Shown: one piece after another, positions 1 through 4,918 of the stretch
Numbering within the stretch: position 1 is the first letter of the stretch
Layout of the letters: each line of letters opens with the position of its first letter
Notes under the pieces: generated by a model
Database searches by the model: none
What the model saw: the letters and a program-made list of their open reading frames with translations, nothing else
Told to the model about the DNA's origin: nothing
NCBI GenBank assembly: GCA_014728185.1
Contig: WJMB01000167.1
Coordinates: 1-8,553 of the forward strand
DNA length: 8,553 nucleotides
Origin: Candidatus Coatesiibacteriota bacterium
GTDB lineage: Bacteria; RBG-13-66-14
Direction: 5' to 3'
Position numbers and translations under genes: made by a program

Positions 1-101
1 GCCAACACCCCGCGCCGTGGCTACGGTAAACCGTCCCATCCGCGGCCTGTTTCGCCGGGAGTCGGGCCGTCCGGATCGGGCGATCTTTTCGGTGACGGCG
101 G

Positions 102-953
102 CTAGTCCCGCAGCGCCTCGAGCTCGGCTATCAGCCGTTTGCTGTGCGTCTTGTTCTCGCCGGTCTTCTCCAGGATCATGGCGCAGTTTTCAAGGCGCGC
201 GTCGTTGACCAACTCACGGAAAGCCGCCAGACCGATTTCGCCCTCGCCCAGGTAGGCGTGCCGGTCGGTGCGGGAGCCCAGCTCCTTGAGTGAATCGTTG
301 AGGTGGAAGCAGTGCAGGTGTTCCAGGCCGACGGTTCCGGCGAACTCATCGACGACGCGGCGGGTACTTTCCCGGCTGGAGAGATCGTAACCGGCGCCCC
401 AGAGGTGGGCGGTGTCCAGGCAGATTCCCGCCCGGCGACCGCCCTCGGCCAAGCCGTCGAGCAGCGAGCGCAGCTCATCGAAGCCGACCCCCAGACAGGT
501 GCCTGAGCCCTCGGAGTTCTCCAGGAGCAACAGGGGCTGCTCGACGTCGGCGGGCAGCTCGTCGAAGACGGCCGACAGTCCTTCGACGATCAGCTCCAGA
601 CCGCGCTGACGTCCCCGGCCCATGTGCTTGCCCGGGTGGAGCACCAGGTAGTCGGCGCCGACCAGGGTCGCCTTGGCGAACTCCTTGGCCAGGGCCGTTC
701 GGCTTTTTTCGGCCGTCTCCTTGTTATCGCTGGAGAGGTTGATCAGGTAGCCGGTGTGGACCACTAGGGGGCATTGTTCCAGCTCGCGGCGGCGTTCGAC
801 GAAGGCGCGGGCCTTCTCGGGGTCGTACTCGCCATAGCTCCAGGTCGAGGGGCTGTCGACGAAGATCTGATAGGTCCGGGCGCCGATCTCGGCGGCGTAG
901 TCGGCCAGCTTGGTTAGGCCCGGAGCGGTGGAGATATGCATGCCGAAGCGCAC
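102..953 (-). CDS. nfo: Endonuclease IV (AP endonuclease), GTG start
   Basis: Cuts DNA 5' of abasic sites and certain damaged bases in base-excision repair; cytoplasmic and zinc-dependent. The 283-residue product matches the usual family length of about 280. Family motifs are all visible: the start VRFGMHISTAPGL, HTGYLINLSS, LVLHPG, LENSEGSG, CLDTAHLWGAGYD, FHLNDSLKELGSRTDRH and ILEKTGENKTH. The nine expected metal ligands are present at about H66, H106, E145, D180, H183, H217, D230, H232 and E262, so the trinuclear metal site looks intact. The GTG start at 953 was chosen because AGGAAAGG lies six bases upstream and the protein then begins exactly where the family does. An in-frame ATG at 1088 would add 45 residues with no family similarity and would overlap the promoter of the divergent gene. 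It stands alone, divergent from 1165. No convincing terminator is seen in 1-101. Confidence 0.96.
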   Translation of the reverse strand: MRFGMHISTAPGLTKLADYAAEIGARTYQIFVDSPSTWSYGEYDPEKARAFVERRRELEQCPLVVHTGYLINLSSDNKETAEKSRTALAKEFAKATLVGADYLVLHPGKHMGRGRQRGLELIVEGLSAVFDELPADVEQPLLLLENSEGSGTCLGVGFDELRSLLDGLAEGGRRAGICLDTAHLWGAGYDLSSRESTRRVVDEFAGTVGLEHLHCFHLNDSLKELGSRTDRHAYLGEGEIGLAAFRELVNDARLENCAMILEKTGENKTHSKRLIAELEALRD

Positions 954-1069
954 TGTACACCTTTCCTGCTTGACGTGTTGATGCGTTGGCCAGGCACGAC
1001 CGTGCTCCAAACGAGCCGGATAATCGCCTTCCAGTGTAACCCATCTCCGACGCCGCCCGCCAGGGATGA

Positions 1070-1098
1070 TTGAAACCCCGCCCGGCATGGGATAAAAT
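1070..1098 (+). promoter_or_regulatory. Sigma-70-type promoter for the 1165-3866 gene pair
   Basis: A -35 box TTGAAA (1070-1075) and a -10 box TAAAAT (1093-1098) are separated by 17 bases, one mismatch each from consensus. Transcription would begin near 1105, leaving a leader of about 60 bases. The leader ends in a small hairpin (TCGGC-GAAG-GCCGA, 1139-1152) directly before the ribosome binding site GGGAGG (1154-1159). The AT-rich boxes stand out in GC-rich DNA. Called from sequence alone. Confidence 0.65.
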
Positions 1099-1164
1099 GA
1101 AACCTGATAGGTTAGTCACCAGCCCACCCCGTCCTCTATCGGCGAAGGCCGACGGGAGGTTGCC

Positions 1165-2586
1165 ATGTACTTCTGCAAGCGCTGCAACGCCGAGTTCGAA
1201 GAGCCCCTCGACGGAACCTGCCCGGCCTGCGGCGCCTCGTCACGCCACTTCGAGCGTTACGACGACGGCCCCGCCTATCCGACCGAAGACATAGTCTACG
1301 GTCCGCCCAAACCACCCAGCCGCCCGGCGGCGCGCCCCTCCGGCGGCTCCCGACCCTACGGAAGCGGCGGACGCGGAGGCGGAGGTTCCTCCTCCGGCGT
1401 CTTCGGTCCGCCCAAACACACCGGACCCAGCGAGTCCAGCCGCAAGCTGCGCTCCCGCGCGGCCGGCTGCGGACCCTTCTTCATCGGCCTGGTCCTGCTG
1501 ATGGTCATCGGCGCCGCCGTGACATTCCTGGTTTTCGTCAGCGACGACTGCGACATGGACACCGGCTCCGACTACGAGTACGAGTACACCGAGACCATCG
1601 AGAACGAGGAGCCCCTCTGGCGCGACCGGCGCGCCGAGATGATCGAGGCCGGCTACGAGCCCGTCGCGAACCTGGATCCCGACCTCTGGCCCGTGGTCAG
1701 CTACACCCTCTGGTTCGTCGACGATGTCGAAGGCACCCTCTGGTACATGCCCCTGGGCGAAGACCAGGCCACCCTGGTCCAGTTCTCGCCGGCCGCCGAC
1801 TACATCGGCGACATACACCCGGTAGACAACGGCGGAGGCGTGCTGGCCGTGATGGACCTGGGCGGCGTCTACGGTGTCTACATGGTCGGAACAGCCGGAC
1901 AGGCCGAGCTCCTCGTCGAGGCCGCCGAGCTGGCCGCCAAGCTCAAGGCGCTCAAGTACATGCCCGACGGCTTCTACGTCGGCGTCGACGCCGCATTGGC
2001 CGACCGCGAGCTGTTGGTCTCGCCGCGCATCAGCGAGGACGGCCGCTTCCTGGCCGTGGGCGTCGGACCTGTCGATGACACCAGGGTGATGATCTCGCCC
2101 AACGGCGCCGAGTCCTACGTCCTGGACCGCTACACCCAAAACAGTTGGCCGACCTGCTTCGCCGAGGGTCGGCTCTACGTCGAGTGCCTGCCCGGCGAGA
2201 CCCACCTGCTGCGCAGCTTCGACCTGAACAAAGATGGATACGAGCTGCACACCCCGAGCTTCCAGCAGGGGGCTTACGTCACCAACGGCGAGCTGATGGC
2301 CTACGCCTCCGAGGACGGCGGCCGACCCGCCGTGCGCTTCGGCTACGTCGAGAACCCCTACGAGGCCCAGGTCATTACCCTGCCCGAAGGCCCCGCCGAA
2401 TGCGTCAGCCTGGCCGCTGATCAACTGATCTGCATCCTGACCCGCATTCAGGGCCAGGACGGCTTCCTCTTCCGCCACATAGACAACCCGGACGCCGAGA
2501 GCTTCTATCCCCTCTACTTCAACCGAAGCAGGGAGCTGCGCTCCGGCTGGCTGGGACCACCGCTTAGCGAACCGGGGGACAAGTGA
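1165..2586 (+). CDS. Membrane-anchored protein with N-terminal zinc ribbon and exported propeller-like domain
   Basis: No known gene is recognised. The 473 residues divide clearly. Residues 1-25 form a zinc ribbon with CxxC pairs C4/C7 and C19/C22. Residues 40-95 are a Gly/Pro/Ser-rich linker holding two similar segments, VYGPPKP (44-50) and VFGPPKH (79-85). Residues 91-99 are basic (RKLRSR), and 104-126 form one transmembrane helix (FFIGLVLLMVIGAAV). An acidic Tyr/Glu spacer follows (131-150). The remainder is beta-rich with propeller-like blades such as LVSPRISEDGRFLAVGV (about 284-300). By the positive-inside rule the ribbon is cytoplasmic and the propeller extracytoplasmic. GGGAGG lies five bases before the ATG. 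The gene overlaps the next by four bases (GTGA), so the two are probably co-translated. Zinc ribbon plus one helix plus a sensor-like outer domain could signal or scaffold across the membrane, but the function is unknown. Confidence 0.88.
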   Translation: MYFCKRCNAEFEEPLDGTCPACGASSRHFERYDDGPAYPTEDIVYGPPKPPSRPAARPSGGSRPYGSGGRGGGGSSSGVFGPPKHTGPSESSRKLRSRAAGCGPFFIGLVLLMVIGAAVTFLVFVSDDCDMDTGSDYEYEYTETIENEEPLWRDRRAEMIEAGYEPVANLDPDLWPVVSYTLWFVDDVEGTLWYMPLGEDQATLVQFSPAADYIGDIHPVDNGGGVLAVMDLGGVYGVYMVGTAGQAELLVEAAELAAKLKALKYMPDGFYVGVDAALADRELLVSPRISEDGRFLAVGVGPVDDTRVMISPNGAESYVLDRYTQNSWPTCFAEGRLYVECLPGETHLLRSFDLNKDGYELHTPSFQQGAYVTNGELMAYASEDGGRPAVRFGYVENPYEAQVITLPEGPAECVSLAADQLICILTRIQGQDGFLFRHIDNPDAESFYPLYFNRSRELRSGWLGPPLSEPGDK

Positions 2587-3866
2587 ATCAGCCCGATCTG
2601 ACCAACCTGGTCCGCCGTGACTTTGAGAGTCTGTGGAACAACGAAACCCTGGACACCGAGGCCGGCGTCGCCGAGCTGATCCTGGCCCAGTCCATCGAAG
2701 GTCACGCCCACACCGGCGCCGGCGCCTTCCATAAACGCCGCTACCCGGAGCTGACCACCCACCAGGTGGTCAGGCTCCTGGGCTGGCCCGTCAAGGAGTG
2801 CCGCCTGGCCCGCCAGGCCCTCATCAACGAGGTCTTCGAGTGGGTCAGGTCCCAGCGGAACGGCGCGGGCCGCACCCGCCTGGTCGACTCCGCCGGCCAT
2901 CCCCTGCTGCGCGTGCCCTGGCTGGGCGGGATCGAGGTTGACCCCGCCGAGGTGCTGCGCGGGATCTACATCGGCGGCCTGCGCGACGACGAGGCCGTTC
3001 GCGCCCGGGCCGAAAAGCTCTTCGACGTCAACATCGGTGGAGGCCGCTGCTACGTCGTCGACACCCGGGTGATGCGCGAGCTCAACCAGAACGCCGACTC
3101 CCTGGCCCACGAGGCCCACGATGCCGATGAACTGGAGGAGTTCCGCAAGCTGGGAATGATCGTCGACCCCGCCGAGGTCGACACCGACGACATCGACGAA
3201 GGCCCCTTCGAATACTACTACATCCGCTACCGCGTCGGACCCGGCCACTCCGACGACGCCGCCATCGTCGGCGCCGGGCTGCTCTACAGCGTCGATGCCG
3301 CCCTGGGCGCCTGGCTCTCCGACGCCGTGGACACCCTCGAAAAGTTCTCCGGCGACTTCGTCGACCAGGACAACGACCTGTCCCTGTTGGCCGCAGAGGT
3401 CGATCCCGCCGCCCAGGTGCCCGAGCAGGAGATGCTGCTCTACGTCACCCTTTGCGCCGTCGCCCTGGGCAAGGAGGAGGTCGTCCCCGACTCCAGCACC
3501 CGCCACCTGCTGGCCGTGGACCCCAAGACCGACCGCAGCCTGCTGCGCTGCCACCTGGACTTCATCGAGGGCGTCAAGGGACCCGATCAGTCCATGGCCC
3601 ACGGCAAGACCACCACACACAGCTTCTACGCCTACCTGCTGCAGCGCATGGCCGAGCTGCGCCGCCGACCCAGCGTAGCACCGCGCGCCAAGCTCAACGG
3701 CCTGGTCAGCACCGGCTTCGCCGTGGTCTCTCCCGACGCCGAGCCCGAGGAGCTGGCCGCCCGTTTCGCCGACCCCGCCGTCGAGCTGCTGATCGTCTGC
3801 GGGCGCGACGGCAAACCGCGGGGCTTCATCCACCCCGCCGACCTGCTCCACCGGCTGCAGAACTGA
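2583..3866 (+). CDS. Unrecognised soluble protein with C-terminal CBS-like half motif
   Basis: A 427-residue protein of no family I can name. It has no signal peptide or membrane segment and is acidic, so it is probably cytoplasmic. The N-terminal ~90 residues look helical (for example LTTHQVVRLLGWPVKECRLA). The middle (about 95-160) is mixed alpha/beta, followed by a strongly acidic stretch (about 175-210). The last ~45 residues (379-424: FAVVSPDAEPEELAARF, then LLIVCGRDGKPRGFIHPADLL) have the pattern of one CBS motif: a strand, a helix, a 'vvcgrdGkprGfi' strand pair, then a D-L-L helix. CBS motifs normally come in pairs and bind adenine nucleotides; only one is seen here, so this is a tentative resemblance. 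The GTG start at 2583 overlaps the stop of the preceding gene, with GGGGG at 2574-2578 as ribosome binding site. The coupling implies a joint role with the zinc-ribbon membrane protein. Confidence 0.85.
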   Translation: MNQPDLTNLVRRDFESLWNNETLDTEAGVAELILAQSIEGHAHTGAGAFHKRRYPELTTHQVVRLLGWPVKECRLARQALINEVFEWVRSQRNGAGRTRLVDSAGHPLLRVPWLGGIEVDPAEVLRGIYIGGLRDDEAVRARAEKLFDVNIGGGRCYVVDTRVMRELNQNADSLAHEAHDADELEEFRKLGMIVDPAEVDTDDIDEGPFEYYYIRYRVGPGHSDDAAIVGAGLLYSVDAALGAWLSDAVDTLEKFSGDFVDQDNDLSLLAAEVDPAAQVPEQEMLLYVTLCAVALGKEEVVPDSSTRHLLAVDPKTDRSLLRCHLDFIEGVKGPDQSMAHGKTTTHSFYAYLLQRMAELRRRPSVAPRAKLNGLVSTGFAVVSPDAEPEELAARFADPAVELLIVCGRDGKPRGFIHPADLLHRLQN

Positions 3867-3884
3867 CGACCCCCGCGGCGGCTT

Positions 3885-3900
3885 TGGCACGTTTCTTGCA
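3885..3900 (+). promoter_or_regulatory. Sigma-54 (-24/-12) promoter, rightward, towards the SatP-family gene
   Basis: TGGCAC (3885-3890), five bases, then TTGCA (3896-3900): a full match to the RpoN consensus TGGCAC-N5-TTGCW, with the key GG and GC doublets at the right spacing. Transcription would start near 3911 and run about 165 bases to the transporter start at 4077. Sigma-54 promoters need an AAA+ activator bound upstream; any such site would fall inside the 3' end of the preceding gene and is not identifiable here. Confidence 0.8.
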
Positions 3901-3959
3901 ATAAGCTCGAGCGGGGCGGACACCGTGCAAGTATCTGACGGACGCGGGGGGAGTCGACC

Positions 3960-3974
3960 ATGGGAAAGGGATAG
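3960..3974 (+). other. Possible four-codon leader ORF (MGKG)
   Basis: ATG GGA AAG GGA TAG, preceded by a purine-rich GGGGGGAG (3946-3953) at ribosome-binding distance. It lies within the leader predicted from the rightward sigma-54 promoter and ends at the first base of the right repeat arm. Such a small ORF can occur by chance; it is noted because both the binding site and its position are good. Confidence 0.2.
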
Positions 3975-3988
3975 CAAGAAACGTGCCA
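3973..3988 (-). promoter_or_regulatory. Sigma-54 (-24/-12) promoter, leftward, facing the other
   Basis: On the minus strand TGGCAC (3988-3983), five bases, then TTGCT (3977-3973), again a full consensus match. The start would be near 3962, reading leftward into the 3' end of the 2583-3866 gene. No gene on that strand is credible, so the product, if made, would be a short or antisense RNA. Alternatively this arm exists only as the mirror half of a repeat. Confidence 0.6.
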
Positions 3989-4076
3989 AAGCCGCCCCCC
4001 GGCCAAGGAGCGCCGTGGACCGGTAGATTCCAAGCATCTCTTTTCATTCAACGAAATGCCTTGCCAAGGAGGAACC

Positions 4077-4640
4077 ATGCCGAAGCGCGGCAACCTGATC
4101 CCGCTGGGGTATATCGCCCTGGGGATGAGCACCCTGATGCTGGGGCTCTACCTGACGACGCTCTTCGAGTCCCTGGGCGGCCTGGACTCCGTGGTACCCA
4201 TCGGGGTCAACATGGGCGGTCTGGCCCAGGTGATTATCGGCTTGCTGCTCTACTTCCGCGGTAGCACCCGCGAGGCCACGGCCTTCCTCTCGGTGGGCCT
4301 GTTCTGGTTGGGCTACACCTTCCTGGGCCTGGGGTCGATCTTCGGTGAGGGCGGCGCCCTGACCGGCTTCTTCTACCTGATGTGGCTGATCCTCGTCGGC
4401 ACCTTCGCCCTGGTCTACTGGAAACGCGAGGAACGCTTCCAGTCCGCCGGTTACGCCGGTCTGGCGCTGTGCTTCTTCTTCCAGGCCTTGGCCCACTGGA
4501 CCCAGCTGGGTCTGTTGTCCATCGTCGGCGGTGTGATGGCCGTGCTGGGCGGCGCGCCGCTATTCTACCTGGGGCTCAAGCGCTTTCTCGATATCGCCGT
4601 GGATGAGCCCGCGGTCGACGTCGACGGTGCGGGGAATTGA
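4077..4640 (+). CDS. SatP/YaaH (GPR1/FUN34) family acetate/succinate transporter-like membrane protein
   Basis: A 187-residue, almost wholly hydrophobic protein with six predicted membrane helices (about 9-31, 39-60, 67-87, 94-115, 122-140, 144-166), the length and topology of E. coli SatP. By memory of SatP, NLIPLGYIALGMSTLML aligns with NPAPLGLMGFGMTT, GGLAQVIIGLLLYFRGSTREATAF with the GGIAQ...GLLEY..GNT...TAF segment, and GGAPLFYLGLKRFL with the last helix. The family moves acetate and succinate with protons across the inner membrane. The signature NPAPLG is only partly kept (NLIPLG), so the substrate could differ. The ATG at 4077 is chosen because AAGGAGG (4066-4072) sits four bases before it; the upstream in-frame ATG at 4056 would place that site inside the coding region. 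A sigma-54 promoter lies upstream, suggesting activator-dependent expression. No strong terminator follows. Confidence 0.8.
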   Translation: MPKRGNLIPLGYIALGMSTLMLGLYLTTLFESLGGLDSVVPIGVNMGGLAQVIIGLLLYFRGSTREATAFLSVGLFWLGYTFLGLGSIFGEGGALTGFFYLMWLILVGTFALVYWKREERFQSAGYAGLALCFFFQALAHWTQLGLLSIVGGVMAVLGGAPLFYLGLKRFLDIAVDEPAVDVDGAGN

Positions 4641-4918
4641 GCGAGGGGCTCCGTGCCAAGCAACGACGGCTCTTGTTCCGGCGTGGCTCTCCTTCGCGTT
4701 GCGCTGAGCTGATTCAGGTAGTCGTGAGAGGGCGGGCCGTAATCGTGGTGAGCGTTTGGAACCATCCGGTGCTTCCCGCTGTTCAGCCCAACTTGATCCA
4801 CCATTATTCAACCGCTTGATGCGGTTCGCCCGGCAGCCGGACGGCCGCCCCCGCAATAAACCATCCGCGCATTTCGTCCGACCTCAACGGTCAGGCCCCG
4901 GCAGCGAAAGGAACCACA
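4641..4918. other. Intergenic gap, no gene supported
   Basis: 278 bases between the transporter and the secreted propeller gene, visibly less GC-rich than the coding DNA around it. Short ORFs on both strands lack ribosome binding sites and family-like sequence. A small hairpin (AACCGC-TTGAT-GCGGTT, 4810-4826) has no T-run and is a weak terminator candidate at best. The only clear signal is the ribosome binding site AAAGGAA (4907-4913) of the next gene. A promoter for that gene probably lies here, but no convincing -35/-10 pair was found. Confidence 0.5.

Larger units (their letters stand above)
3877..3996. repeat. Perfect 23-bp inverted repeat (arms 3877-3899 and 3974-3996)
   Basis: The two arms are exact reverse complements over 23 bases, separated by 74 bases. 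Both contain TTTGGCACGTTTCTTGC, which is a sigma-54 promoter core. The left arm begins 10 bases after the stop of the preceding gene. There is no T-run after the right arm, so it does not look like a simple terminator. No clean target-site duplication flanks it; both sides are C-rich. The inner 20 bases of the arm recur at 8485-8504, so the sequence is dispersed. It could be a pair of facing promoters, a small repeat element, or both. Confidence 0.93.

Noticed and set aside
23..34. Small palindrome downstream of endonuclease IV
   Set aside because: A five-base stem with a two-base loop is too weak to call a terminator.
1240..2478. 412-codon open frame on the minus strand
   Set aside because: Antisense shadow of the zinc-ribbon gene: Val/Gly/Asp/His-rich, no domain, no binding site. 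Long antisense frames are expected when GC-rich codon use avoids TTA, CTA and TCA.
3877..3996. Small transposon (MITE) with 23-bp terminal repeats
   Set aside because: No convincing target-site duplication: flanks are merely C-rich (CCCCGC and CCCCGG). The arms are explained at least as well by sigma-54 promoter function; kept as an alternative only.
3877..3996. Terminator for the 2583-3866 gene
   Set aside because: The 74-base loop and absence of a T-run make intrinsic termination unlikely.
2514..4037. 507-codon open frame on the minus strand
   Set aside because: Antisense to the CBS-like gene, low-complexity composition, no ribosome binding site; the overlapped plus-strand gene has a coupled start and ordered sequence.
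4077..4640. AmiS/UreI amide or urea channel
   Set aside because: Also a six-helix protein of similar size, but the N-x-x-PLG start and the GG-x-AQ...GLLxY...TAF pattern fit the SatP/YaaH family better.
4565..4856. Short minus-strand ORFs in the gap before the propeller gene
   Set aside because: No ribosome binding site, overlap with the 3' end of the transporter gene, and no family-like sequence.
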